Shown piece by piece: positions 1 to 7,012 of a stretch of 10,569 nt of DNA; the first letter of the stretch is position 1, and each line of letters starts with the position of its first letter. The DNA lies in the NCBI GenBank assembly GCA_014379045.1, contig JACMMK010000125.1, positions 1 through 10,569 on the forward strand, in the 5' to 3' direction. Origin of the DNA: Burkholderiales bacterium. GTDB taxonomy: Bacteria > Pseudomonadota > Gammaproteobacteria > Burkholderiales > CAIKXV01. A model generated the notes under the pieces. It was not told the DNA's origin, made no database searches, and saw only the letters and a list, made by a program, of their open reading frames with translations. Position numbers and translations under genes: made by a program.

Positions 1-567
<567 letters not shown>

Positions 568-679
568 GCGCAGCCCTCGAAGTCCCACCGCGGCGGCGCC
601 TGGTGTGTGCCGCTGCGGTGTGCCATCAGGCGTATTTCGCTATCCTGCCGCAACCTTGATTGCACGCGAAGGAGCGGCG

Positions 680-1048
680 ATGGCACGGAAACATCAGGAA
701 CTGGTGGCGTGGCGAGGTTCGGTCGCGCTGGTCAAAGAGGTGTATCGCGCAAGCGGTGGTTTTCCGCTGGAAGACTTGAATGGATTGACCGGGCAGATAC
801 GCCGTACTGCCGTGTCGATCCCGGCGACCATTGCAGAAGGTGCTGCGCGTTCGTCGAAGAAAGAGTTTCTGCAGTCGCTCAACGTGGCGGTCGGACAGCT
901 CGCCGCGCTCGAGACGTATGTCGTGCTGTCGAAGGAACTGGGGTATCTGCGCGAGGGCGAGAAACTCTCCGGCCTGATCGAGGATGTTGCGAAGCTCGTT
1001 GCTGGATTGACGTCGTCGGTGCGTCGAGGCCCCACCCAAGGTAGTTGA
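680..1048 (+). CDS. Four-helix-bundle protein, 23S rRNA-intervening-sequence (S23/Avd) family
   Basis: A 122-residue protein. I chose the ATG at 680 because a clean GGAG (671-674) lies five bases upstream; the frame is also open further 5', but without a ribosome site. Family hallmarks are an early LVAW, then VYRASGGFPLEDLNGLTGQI, then RRTAVSIPATIAEGAARSS, which matches the family pattern FP..E..GL..Q...A..SIP..IAEG. The C-terminal half is long amphipathic helix ending near KELGYL. Related proteins were first seen in insertions within 23S rRNA genes. A relative, Avd, forms a positively charged pentamer in diversity-generating retroelements, but no reverse transcriptase or rRNA is visible here. 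Function is therefore unknown; nucleic-acid binding is an inference from the family. Codons such as GAA, TTG, GGT and TTT are commoner than in ahcY and metF, which suggests acquisition. Confidence 0.88.
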   Translation: MARKHQELVAWRGSVALVKEVYRASGGFPLEDLNGLTGQIRRTAVSIPATIAEGAARSSKKEFLQSLNVAVGQLAALETYVVLSKELGYLREGEKLSGLIEDVAKLVAGLTSSVRRGPTQGS

Positions 1049-1058
1049 AAGAGACATC

Positions 1059-1907
1059 TTGACCCCGCCCCAGCCTGCGATCGAACGCACCTTCAGTTTC
1101 GAGTTCTTTCCGCCCAAGACCGCCGAGGGCGTCGCGCGGTTGCGAGCCACCCGCGAACAGCTGGCACAGCTCAGGCCGAAGTTCTTCTCGGTCACGTTCG
1201 GCGCCGGAGGGTCGACCCGCGATCGCACCCTCGAGACCGTGCTCGAGATCCAGTCATCGGGCAGCGAGGCGGCTCCGCATCTGTCCTGCATCGGCTCGAC
1301 GCGCGAGAACATCGCGGCGATCCTCGATCAGTACAAGGCCAATGGCATCCGCCACATCGTGGCCCTGCGCGGTGATCTGCCGTCGGGCACCGTCGACGCC
1401 GGCGAATTCCGCTACGCGAACGAACTGGTGGCGTACATCCGCAGGCAGACCGGCGACTGGTTCGAGATCGAGGTCGCGGCGTATCCGGAGACCCACCCGC
1501 AGGCGCGCTCGCCGGTCGACGACCTCGTGAACTTCAAGCGCAAGGTCGATGCCGGCGCGGATTCGGCGATCACCCAGTACTTCTTCAACAACGACGCCTA
1601 CTTCGACTTCGTCGATCGGTGCGCGGCGGCCGGGGTGACGATTCCGATCGTGCCGGGCATCATGCCGATAGGCAATTTCACCCAGCTGGCGCGTTTCTCC
1701 GAGATGTGCGGGGCCGACATCCCGCGCTGGATGCGCCTGCGCCTGGCCGAGTTCGGCGACGACCGCGCGTCGATTCGCGCGTTCGGGCTCGACGTGATCA
1801 CCGACATGTGCGACCGGCTGCTGCAGGCCGGGGCGCCGGGACTGCATTTCTATTCCCTGAACCAGGCCGGACTTACCTCGACGATCTGGCAGCGGTTGGG
1901 GCTGTAG
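1059..1907 (+). CDS. metF: 5,10-methylenetetrahydrofolate reductase
   Basis: This FAD-dependent cytosolic enzyme reduces 5,10-methylene-THF to 5-methyl-THF, the methyl donor for methionine synthase. The 282 residues form a single TIM-barrel domain. Visible motifs are FEFFPPK (14-20), whose Glu15 matches the catalytic Glu28 of the E. coli enzyme; SVTFGAGGST (44-53); HLSCIGST (74-81); and ALRGDLPSG (102-110), whose Asp106 matches E. coli Asp120 near the flavin. Later come ADSAITQYFF (167-176), IPIVPGIMPI (195-204) and the terminal APGLHFYSLN. The start is TTG at 1059, because no ATG lies at a sensible distance before FSFEFF; a weak purine-rich AAAGAGA precedes it. The gap to the previous gene is only 10 bases, so the two are probably cotranscribed. 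The hairpin at 1952-1979 ends the unit. Confidence 0.96.
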   Translation: MTPPQPAIERTFSFEFFPPKTAEGVARLRATREQLAQLRPKFFSVTFGAGGSTRDRTLETVLEIQSSGSEAAPHLSCIGSTRENIAAILDQYKANGIRHIVALRGDLPSGTVDAGEFRYANELVAYIRRQTGDWFEIEVAAYPETHPQARSPVDDLVNFKRKVDAGADSAITQYFFNNDAYFDFVDRCAAAGVTIPIVPGIMPIGNFTQLARFSEMCGADIPRWMRLRLAEFGDDRASIRAFGLDVITDMCDRLLQAGAPGLHFYSLNQAGLTSTIWQRLGL

Positions 1908-1951
1908 TCACAAGCACTACAGCGCCACGCCATGCACAATTGGCGCACGTG

Positions 1952-1979
1952 AAAAAGTCGGTCTGACGACCGGCTTTTT
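1952..1979. terminator. Bidirectional Rho-independent terminator between metF and the PEP-CTERM gene
   Basis: The arms AAAAAGTCGGTC (1952-1963) and GACCGGCTTTTT (1968-1979) pair over 12 positions, with one G-T wobble, around the loop TGAC. The A-run on the left and T-run on the right give a U-tract in both directions. It lies 45 bases after the metF stop and 35 bases after the end of the convergent gene at 2014, so it can serve both. Confidence 0.9.
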
Positions 1980-2013
1980 ACTTGCGCAGATGCGCCTGGT
2001 CGCGAGCGGCGCG

Positions 2014-2733
2014 CTAGACGCTTCGGCGGCGCGCCAGCCAGCCGAACACACCGAGCCCGGACAGCAACAGCGGCAGCGCAGCCGGCACCGGAATCACGCT
2101 GGAGTTGGGGTTGCCGCCGGAAAGCGCGAAGATTGCCTCGTACGCACCGCTGTTGTCGACATAGAACCCATGTTGTCCGCCGAAACCCAACGCGTCTGCG
2201 ACACCCAGATAGAGGCGGGTTGCGGTGGCTGGCGCATTGAACTGCTGGAACGCACCGGCGCCGGTGCCGGTGCGGCCATCACCGATGAAGAACAGCTGGC
2301 CGAGCAGCGGCGACAACGAGGCAAAGGCGGTGTTGCCAGTGAAATCCAGGGTTGCGGGTCCGGGGCCGCCGGGAACCGCGTCGTCCAGAAACACACCGGC
2401 GAGGAACATGAGCGACGACGCGGCGATGCCGGAGAGCCCGTTGGCAGGGAGGATGTTCGTACCAGGTGCGTCGCCATCGGGGCCGGTCGTCGGCGCACCG
2501 TTACAGCAGTTCGTGAAGCCGGTCACACTGCTGAACGTGACCGACTGGCCCGCACCTGCAGCGAACGTGAACAACGACGGGAGAACACCGCCGCCGCCAC
2601 CGCCAGGCTGAGTGACCGCTGCCTGCCCGGCGGCAAAAATGTTTGCCTGTCCCGACACGCTCAACGATGCGGCCTGAAGGGGGAACGACACAGTAACGGC
2701 AGTCAAGGCAAGCGCGAGCGCGAAAGACTTCAA
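2014..2733 (-). CDS. PEP-CTERM secreted/anchored protein (TTG start)
   Basis: A 239-residue exported protein of unknown role. I chose the TTG at 2731-2733 because GAGGAG lies six bases upstream and a textbook signal peptide begins there: MKS, a hydrophobic stretch of about 15 residues, and a cleavage site near QAA (20-22). The open frame continues upstream to 2961, but that part is arginine-rich and covers the regulatory dyads, so I reject it. The C-terminus (about 214-237) holds IPVPAALPLLLSGLGVFGW followed by LARRR, the PEP-CTERM-type sorting signal recognised and removed by an exosortase. A run of six glycines (44-49 region) and a Cys-Cys pair (76-77) stand out. The segment RLYLGVADA...YVDNSGAYEA resembles a beta-strand motif common in PEP-CTERM proteins and LecA-like lectins; sugar binding is only a guess. 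It ends against the metF terminator. Confidence 0.85.
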   Translation of the reverse strand: MKSFALALALTAVTVSFPLQAASLSVSGQANIFAAGQAAVTQPGGGGGGVLPSLFTFAAGAGQSVTFSSVTGFTNCCNGAPTTGPDGDAPGTNILPANGLSGIAASSLMFLAGVFLDDAVPGGPGPATLDFTGNTAFASLSPLLGQLFFIGDGRTGTGAGAFQQFNAPATATRLYLGVADALGFGGQHGFYVDNSGAYEAIFALSGGNPNSSVIPVPAALPLLLSGLGVFGWLARRRSV

Positions 2734-2831
2734 TGGGATCTCCTCGGTTGGCGGCGCGGCACGTCGACATTCAACGTTGCGAAAAATTCTACGCCGCACG
2801 TGATCTCGCGCTGCTACTTTCTGCCGCCGCT

Positions 2832-2870
2832 TTAGTCCGAACAGACTAACGGTTGGTCCGAACGGATCAA
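2832..2870. promoter_or_regulatory. Two tandem operator-like dyads upstream of the 2014-2733 PEP-CTERM gene
   Basis: Site A, TTAGTCCGAACAGACTAA (2832-2849), and site B, TTGGTCCGAACGGATCAA (2853-2870), each pair at 7 of 8 arm positions around a two-base centre. They start 21 bases apart, about two helical turns, so bound dimers would sit on the same DNA face. The nearer edge is 98 bases from the TTG start. A possible -10, TAGAAT, lies downstream in the minus direction near 2786-2791, without a convincing -35. Related dyads occur at 6883, 7068 and 8351. The size and symmetry fit a TetR- or GntR-type dimer, which is inference. Confidence 0.6.
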
Positions 2871-2985
2871 TGCGCGCCCGCATGGACGCCCTGGTCGAAA
2901 CGACCTTCCTGCGCGACACGCGGTAGGCCCGTCGGATCGGGCTAAAACCGGGGTCAAGCAATATCCTTCCCGGGGTGGCCGATCC

Positions 2986-3981
2986 TCAGCGCACCATCGA
3001 AAACCGCACCGTCTCCTCACTGCCGACCGTACTGTGCCCGAACGCGATCCGGCCACGGCTGCGCATCATCACTTCCTCGCGCAGCAGCATGATCTCGGGC
3101 TCGCCCTCGAACGCGACGAAGGTGCCGTTCGTGCTCTGATCGATCAGGAAGAACTTGTCGCGTCGACGTTCGACGCGCGCATGCTGCCGCGACGCCTGCC
3201 GATCGGCGACCGCGAGCGCGCATTGCGGATCGCGTCCCATCGTGATGCCAGGGTGTTCTAGATCCAGCACCAGCGCGCGTTCGCCCAGTTCGAGGCGCAG
3301 CGACTGCGGCATGATCAGAGCGAAGCTGGTCGGATTCGGCTGCATCGTGATCGCCATCGTCAGGTCTTCGCTGGCCTGCCAGATCACTTCGTACACCGAG
3401 ATCGCCTCGCCCTTGCCGCGAATCGCCAGCGCGGCGATTTCCCGGGTCGACACCCGCAACAGATCCGGCAGACTCGCCACCGTGGCGCCGGTCGTCATGA
3501 TCTGATTGCCCTTCGCGAGCGCGGTCATCCGCGACGCGACGTTGACCGTGTCGCCGAACAGATCGCCGTTCTCGTCGATCACCGGCCCGGTGTGGAAGCC
3601 CACCCGGATCGCGCGCGATTGCGGACTCGGTTGCATCGCCGAGTCGGGGTGTGGCTGGTGCGCGAGTTCGTTCACGCGCACCTGCATCTCGGTCGCCGCG
3701 AAATACGCGTGCTCGGCGTCGGGAAACACGCACATGATCTCGTCGCCGATGATCTTGACCACGCGCCCGTGCGAGTCGACCGCCGCCTCGCGCATGCAGC
3801 GCAGGCACTCGTCGATCAGGCGCTTCGCCTGCACGTCGCCGAACAGTTCGTACAGCCGCGTGCTGCCGGCCACATCGGCGAACAGCACCGCGACATCGGC
3901 CTGCCGGTCACGCTCGCTCGAATCGGTCGGGGTCTTCTCGTTCACGGCGTCGCACGCACCATCGGGCGGGAATCGCGCCAT
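2986..3981 (-). CDS. Class III adenylate cyclase with C-terminal FHA domain
   Basis: A 331-residue soluble protein that probably makes cAMP from ATP. The cyclase domain spans about 24-200. The metal-binding aspartates are Asp36 in LFADVAGSTRL and Asp80 in KIIGDEIMCVF. Lys76 and Asp140 occupy the positions that select adenine, and Asn147 and Arg151 in GDTVNVASRM are the transition-state residues, so the active site looks complete. The FHA domain, about 225-320, has GRDP (249-252), SRQH (264-267) and NGT (285-287), the residues that bind phosphothreonine. A link to Ser/Thr kinase signalling is inferred. No transmembrane segment is visible. The start is uncertain: ATG 3981 or GTG 3945, neither with a good ribosome site, and a stable hairpin (3995-4012) lies just upstream. 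The frame is open to 4287, but that part is arginine-rich non-coding sequence. Confidence 0.88.
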   Translation of the reverse strand: MARFPPDGACDAVNEKTPTDSSERDRQADVAVLFADVAGSTRLYELFGDVQAKRLIDECLRCMREAAVDSHGRVVKIIGDEIMCVFPDAEHAYFAATEMQVRVNELAHQPHPDSAMQPSPQSRAIRVGFHTGPVIDENGDLFGDTVNVASRMTALAKGNQIMTTGATVASLPDLLRVSTREIAALAIRGKGEAISVYEVIWQASEDLTMAITMQPNPTSFALIMPQSLRLELGERALVLDLEHPGITMGRDPQCALAVADRQASRQHARVERRRDKFFLIDQSTNGTFVAFEGEPEIMLLREEVMMRSRGRIAFGHSTVGSEETVRFSMVR

Positions 3982-4240
3982 CGGCGCAGCAGCGGACCCG
4001 GCGTGCCGGGTCGGTGGGAGGCATCGGCGCGAGCCGATCCCAGGAGTCTGCGTTACTTCGCCTCCGCGCACAGCGCGACGGCAGACCGCTAGGGTAGCGC
4101 CGACCGGGCTGCCTGAGTAGCCCCCACCGGTACGCACACCCTCCCCCGGCACGCGGCGGCCTGAACTTTCCAGCGCCCAACCACAGCAAGCCCGCTTCGA
4201 CCGGCCGCTCGACGATGCGCGCGCTGTCGGCGCGCGCCCC
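3982..4240. other. Non-coding gap between aminotransferase and cyclase, with two hairpins
   Basis: No convincing gene is present on either strand. Just after the aminotransferase stop there is a GCGCGCGC stem (4217-4224 with 4230-4237, loop TGTCG) without a U-tract, possibly a weak or Rho-assisted terminator. A 7-bp perfect stem, GACCCGG/CCGGGTC with loop CGTG (3995-4012), ends 13 bases before the proposed cyclase ATG and would sit in its leader, where it could limit translation. I see no clear promoter. Confidence 0.45.
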
Positions 4241-5500
4241 TCACGCCGCGCGCGCGATCTTCGCCCGTTCCTTCTTTTGCTGCGCAATGCGCGCGTGCAG
4301 CGTCGCGTACGCGGCGTGCGCCGCGCCCTGCGCTTCTCCGACGTGCAGCTTCATTCCCTGGTCGGAGAGCGACTGGTCAAGCGCCGACAGGCAGAGCATC
4401 ACGTTCTCGGTCCGGCACGAGTAGCCCATCAGGCCGATGCGCCAGATCTTGCCGGCGAGCGGGCCGAGCCCGGCACCGATCTCGATGTTGTACTCGTTCA
4501 ACAGGGTCTTGCGCACCTTCGCCTCGTCGACCCCCTCGGGGCAGAGTACGGCATTCATCTGCGGCAACTGATACTCGTCCTTGACCAGGAAACGCAGCCC
4601 CATCGATTCGAGCCCGGCCTTCAGTGCCAGATGATGGCGTTCGGCACGCGCCCAGCAGTTCTCGAGCCCTTCTTCCTTGATCAGCAGCAACGCCTCGTGC
4701 AGCGCGAACAGCGAATTCGTCGGTGCCGTGTGGTGGTACGTACGCGTGGTGGCGCCCCAGTATCCCAGGAGCAGGTTCATGTCCATGAACCAGCTGTGGA
4801 TCTTGTCCTTGCGCGCCTTCACATGCTCGACCGTGCGCTCGGAGAATGACACCGGGCTCAGCCCGGGCGTGCACGACAGGCACTTCTGGCTCGCCGAGTA
4901 GATCGCGTCGACATTCCATTCGTCGACCAGCACGGGTACCCCGGCGAGCGAAGTCACCGCGTCGACGATCACCAGCGCGTCGTACCGATGCGCGATGTCG
5001 ATCAGCGTCTTTGCGTCCGAGCGCGCGCCGGTCGAAGTCTCTGCATGGACAAAAGCGACGATGCGCGCATCGCGATTGGCCTTCAGCGCGTCTTCGAGCT
5101 TCTGCGGGGTCACCGGCGCGCCCCAATCGTCCTCGACCACGATCGGCACCCCGCCGCAGCGCTCGACGTTCTCGATCATCCGGCCGCCGAACACGCCGTT
5201 GCGGCAGACGACGACCTTGTCGCCCGGAGAGACCATGTTGACGAAGCAATACTCCATGCCGACCGAGCCCGGCCCCGACACCGGAAACGTCAGGGGGTTC
5301 TTCGTCTGATACGCGTAACGCAGCAGCGACTTCACCTCTTCCATCATCTCGACGAACACCGGGTCGAGATAGCCGATCGCCGGCTGGCTCATCGTGGTCA
5401 GCACGCGCGGATGGATTTCGGTCGGCCCCGGCCCCATCAGCGTGCGCTGCGGCGGATGAAACGAAGTAATGCGCTTGGCTGGGGCGTACTGCTGGCTCAT
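4241..5500 (-). CDS. Alanine/serine-glyoxylate aminotransferase family protein (class V, PLP)
   Basis: A 419-residue PLP enzyme of the AGXT/serine-pyruvate group that moves an amino group from alanine or serine to glyoxylate; the donor cannot be told from sequence. Motifs are LMGPGPTEIHPRVL (21-34), the early signature of the group; SGPGSVGME (75-83) in the cofactor loop; HAETSTG (152-158), which binds PLP; Asp180 in VIVDAVTS, which pairs with the pyridine nitrogen; the Schiff-base Lys206 in SASQKCL; and Arg354 in WRIGLMG, for the substrate carboxylate. The ATG at 5500 has AGGGAGTG upstream and fits the family N-terminus. The frame continues without a stop into a helix-turn-helix segment up to 5788, treated separately. 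The C-terminal tail (385-419) is Ala/Lys-rich and beyond the family core. The domain assignment is secure. Confidence 0.93.
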   Translation of the reverse strand: MSQQYAPAKRITSFHPPQRTLMGPGPTEIHPRVLTTMSQPAIGYLDPVFVEMMEEVKSLLRYAYQTKNPLTFPVSGPGSVGMEYCFVNMVSPGDKVVVCRNGVFGGRMIENVERCGGVPIVVEDDWGAPVTPQKLEDALKANRDARIVAFVHAETSTGARSDAKTLIDIAHRYDALVIVDAVTSLAGVPVLVDEWNVDAIYSASQKCLSCTPGLSPVSFSERTVEHVKARKDKIHSWFMDMNLLLGYWGATTRTYHHTAPTNSLFALHEALLLIKEEGLENCWARAERHHLALKAGLESMGLRFLVKDEYQLPQMNAVLCPEGVDEAKVRKTLLNEYNIEIGAGLGPLAGKIWRIGLMGYSCRTENVMLCLSALDQSLSDQGMKLHVGEAQGAAHAAYATLHARIAQQKKERAKIARAA

Positions 5501-5788
5501 CGTGTCACTCCCTTGAATTAAGAACCCGAAAGGACCTTCCCCGTCGGGGCGAGATTTGAGCTTGATCGGTTTGCGGCTGCTCGCTTCAGCCACGACCTCG
5601 GAGGCGGTGATACGGCCGTCGGTCGCCAGTTCGATCTCGGTACCCCACCGCGCCGGGACGTAACCGACCTTGATCCAGTGGTTGACCACCGCCCGGTCGA
5701 GTTGCAGGCGCCGTGCAACCTCTGCCTGGGTGCCGAAAAAATCGACGAGGCGAGTGGCGCAATTAGTCGTACCGAACGGGAAATCCAT
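5501..5788 (-). CDS. Cro/YdaS-like helix-turn-helix domain, in frame with the aminotransferase
   Basis: From the ATG at 5786-5788, 96 codons run without a stop into the aminotransferase ATG, so the unbroken frame 4241-5788 would encode a 515-residue fusion. The first 65 residues form a helix-turn-helix of the Cro/CI-YdaS sort: LVDFFGTQAEVARRLQLDRA, then VVNHWIKVGYVPARW, then IELATDGRITASEVV. This is the usual layout of a short DNA-binding repressor. Codon choice is normal until about residue 83. The last dozen codons look like an intergenic leader and contain the aminotransferase ribosome site. Shifting frame by one base near the GGGG run (5541-5546 region) gives a TAA ending at 5518. A separate regulator with a lost stop, a sequencing indel, or a real fusion are all possible. 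No Shine-Dalgarno precedes its ATG, which may be close to the transcript start. Confidence 0.7.
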
Positions 5789-5795
5789 AGGGGCG

Positions 5796-5826
5796 AAGAC
5801 TAGCTCGTCAAACGCGGTTTGACAAG
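5796..5826 (-). promoter_or_regulatory. Candidate promoter and 17-bp palindromic operator of the HTH-aminotransferase frame
   Basis: GTCAAAC-GCG-GTTTGAC (5807-5823) is a perfect palindrome; adding three outer bases on each side gives 9 of 10 arm matches. Read on the minus strand it overlaps a possible -35, TTGTCA, followed by 17 bases and TAGTCT as a weak -10. That would place the transcript start within a few bases of the ATG at 5788. An operator over the -35 just ahead of an HTH gene suggests autorepression, which is inference. Confidence 0.5.
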
Positions 5827-5949
5827 CTTGATGCGCAACGCTGACGTTGCGACGGACAATCAGCCGGACCGTCGATCACCAAAGATGGCCAGAAATGATC
5901 CAGCGCTTGCAGCACAGGGATGGATTCCCTCTACGATGGCCAGAAGTAC

Positions 5950-5986
5950 GAAAGCCCCGAATTCCGCAAGCACGGGATCCGGGGCT
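5950..5986 (-). terminator. Probable terminator downstream of the 6062-6742 PEP-CTERM gene
   Basis: Arms at 5953-5965 and 5974-5986 pair over 13 positions, with one wobble and one mismatch, around an 8-base loop. Read on the minus strand the stem is followed by a short TTT then CG, so the U-tract is weak. It lies about 75 bases after the gene's stop, and the next minus-strand gene starts at 5788. Confidence 0.55.
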
Positions 5987-6027
5987 CTAGTCGCGGGCTA
6001 CTTTTGCCAGCGAAGATTTCCTTGGGT

Positions 6028-6051
6028 TATCCCGAGACCGCGGCCGGGATA
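6028..6051. repeat. Hairpin just after PEP-CTERM gene (counterpart of the one at 7498-7522)
   Basis: The arms TATCCCG (6028-6034) and CGGGATA (6045-6051) pair perfectly around a 10-base loop, 10 bases beyond the stop codon. No U-tract follows. A similar hairpin built on ATCCCGG sits at the same place behind the paralogous gene at 7534, so it belongs to the duplicated unit. It may protect the mRNA 3' end or assist termination. Confidence 0.5.
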
Positions 6052-6061
6052 CCAGCGCGGG

Positions 6062-6742
6062 TCAGCGTCGGCGTGCGCGCCTGCGGCCGAGCAGGCCCAG
6101 CACGGCCAGCCCGGTGGCAAGCAACGGCAGCGCCGCCGGCACCGGCACGACGCTCGTCGGGGGCCCGGCCACCTCGACGATGCTGATGTTGTCGAGCCCA
6201 TTGCTGTTATCGCTGGGGCCGTCCGTATTGATGAAACGCAAGGTAGTCGACGCGTTGCTCGCGATGAAGCGCTGCTCGAAGCGGCTCCAGTTAAGTATGT
6301 TAGACGGCACCGAGCTGGTTACGCGACCGGTCAGTCCCACGACGCCGTTCAGCGAGATGCTCAGCCCGCTCGAGTTGCCGAAGATGCCCCCGATCGCGTT
6401 CCCGATGTAATACGTGATGGCGTAGGTGCTGCCCGGAGAGGTCGCGATCGTCTGCTCTACACCGTTGGCGCCGTTGGAACCGTTGCCGGTCAGGTCGAGC
6501 CACTGATTGCCTTCTTGCGCCGCGAACGAGATGCCGAACTGGTTGAACGTCGTGTTGACGATTGCGACATTGCCCGTACCTACGGTTCTCCACGCGCCGA
6601 ACATCGTGCCGGGGATGAAGTCCGTAAACGAGCCGACCGGTACAATCGGCAGTTCGAAGCTGCCGTTGGAGATCAGATTCGCATTGGCGGGCGCGGTAAC
6701 GCTCAGCAAAGCAGCAACCACTAGTGAGCGGACGCGAGTCAT
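6062..6742 (-). CDS. PEP-CTERM protein with DUF642/choice-of-anchor-like domain
   Basis: A 226-residue exported protein. The ATG at 6740-6742 has AAGGAAA six bases upstream. A signal peptide (1-21) ends at ANA, followed at once by NLISNGSFELP, the usual beginning of DUF642-like beta-sandwich domains. Further features are AAQEGNQWLDLTGNGSNGAN (74-93), VEQTIATSPGSTYAITYYIGN (95-115 region) and GPSDNSNGLDNISIVEV near the end of the domain. The sorting signal at about 199-226 has VPVPAALPLLATGLAVLGL followed by an Arg-rich tail, so an exosortase would anchor or release the protein at the outer surface. Such domains are often linked to carbohydrate binding; here that is only inference. It is a clear paralogue of the gene at 7534-8223, sharing the start, the EGNxWLDLT and GPSDNSNGLDNISIVEV blocks, and the tail. 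An operator-like dyad lies 140 bases upstream. Confidence 0.9.
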   Translation of the reverse strand: MTRVRSLVVAALLSVTAPANANLISNGSFELPIVPVGSFTDFIPGTMFGAWRTVGTGNVAIVNTTFNQFGISFAAQEGNQWLDLTGNGSNGANGVEQTIATSPGSTYAITYYIGNAIGGIFGNSSGLSISLNGVVGLTGRVTSSVPSNILNWSRFEQRFIASNASTTLRFINTDGPSDNSNGLDNISIVEVAGPPTSVVPVPAALPLLATGLAVLGLLGRRRARRR

Positions 6743-6882
6743 GGGGTTTCCTTTTCCGGTTTAGTTGGATCAATGAGACGAGCGTCCGATCGGGCGAGCG
6801 TCCGCCGCGTCAGGGCGACGAACGATGTGCGCCGCAGCGTGCGCTCAGACCGCGCCGTAAACAAGCCCCGGCGCGCGCCGCA

Positions 6883-6900
6883 TTAGTCCTTTTGGATCAA
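6883..6900. promoter_or_regulatory. Operator-like dyad upstream of the 6062-6742 PEP-CTERM gene (degenerate)
   Basis: TTAGTCCTTTTGGATCAA matches the outer half-sites of the dyad seen at 2832, 2853, 7068 and 8351, but its centre is altered and only 5 of 8 arm positions pair. It is 140 bases upstream of the ATG, close to the 98-127 bases seen for the other two PEP-CTERM genes. A still more degenerate, shortened copy, TTAGTTGGATCAA, lies at 6761-6773 next to the ribosome site. Confidence 0.5.
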
Positions 6901-6909
6901 CGCCGGCCC

Positions 6910-7012
6910 GATATAGATCGATTGCGCGCTGGTAGTCGGTAGCGACGACGGTGTAGGCGCATTGGCCCCGGCGAGCGCCCGTTGCAGCGGCATGGTGACA
7001 TCGAACGTCTGA
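6910..7012 (-). pseudogene. Highly decayed ttcA 3'-end relic
   Basis: In the minus-strand frame the stretch reads DDQTFDVTMPLQRALAGANA followed by PTPSSL and SAQS. This parallels the C-terminus of the intact TtcA, ADRAFDVDEGLQRAIGAGAD followed by PVTIPL and SARS. The shared DNA block GACATCGAACG begins 97 bases past the dyad at 6883-6900; the same block lies 105 and 104 bases past the dyads at 7068 and 8351. Spacing and order therefore agree with an older copy of the ttcA 3' end. Conservation is weak outside that block, so this is inference rather than a firm call. Confidence 0.45.

Larger units (their letters stand above)
5827..6061. other. Intergenic region between HTH gene and PEP-CTERM gene
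   Basis: No gene is evident. It holds a 7-bp inverted repeat, CGCAACG-CTGA-CGTTGCG (5834-5851), an 11-bp direct repeat GATGGCCAGAA (5884 and 5935), and the two hairpins listed separately. The direct repeat is too short to call an element. Confidence 0.4.

Noticed and set aside
568..679. Riboswitch (SAH or SAM type) between ahcY and the helix-bundle gene
   Set aside because: I could not find the conserved core of either class. SAH riboswitches normally precede ahcY, which lies outside the window.
1990..2835. Long open frame on the plus strand opposite the PEP-CTERM gene
   Set aside because: Antisense shadow in GC-rich DNA; rich in Arg, Glu and Gly, without motifs or a ribosome site, while the minus strand has a signal peptide and a sorting tail.
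2871..2927. Plus-strand mini-frame MRARMDALVETTFLRDTR right after the dyad pair, possibly a TetR N-terminal relic
   Set aside because: Only 18 codons and only a faint resemblance to a TetR first helix; no ribosome site. It could be chance, so it is not called.
2734..2961. N-terminal extension of the TTG-start PEP-CTERM protein
   Set aside because: It would bury the signal peptide 76 residues inside and run through the two dyads; GAGGAG and TTG mark a better start.
3982..4287. N-terminal extension of the cyclase frame
   Set aside because: Arg/Gly/Ser-rich, overlaps the aminotransferase stop, spans two hairpins and has no domain; no ribosome site at its start.
5884..5945. Direct repeat GATGGCCAGAA twice, 51 bases apart
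   Set aside because: Eleven bases, two copies, no associated gene or structure; could be chance.
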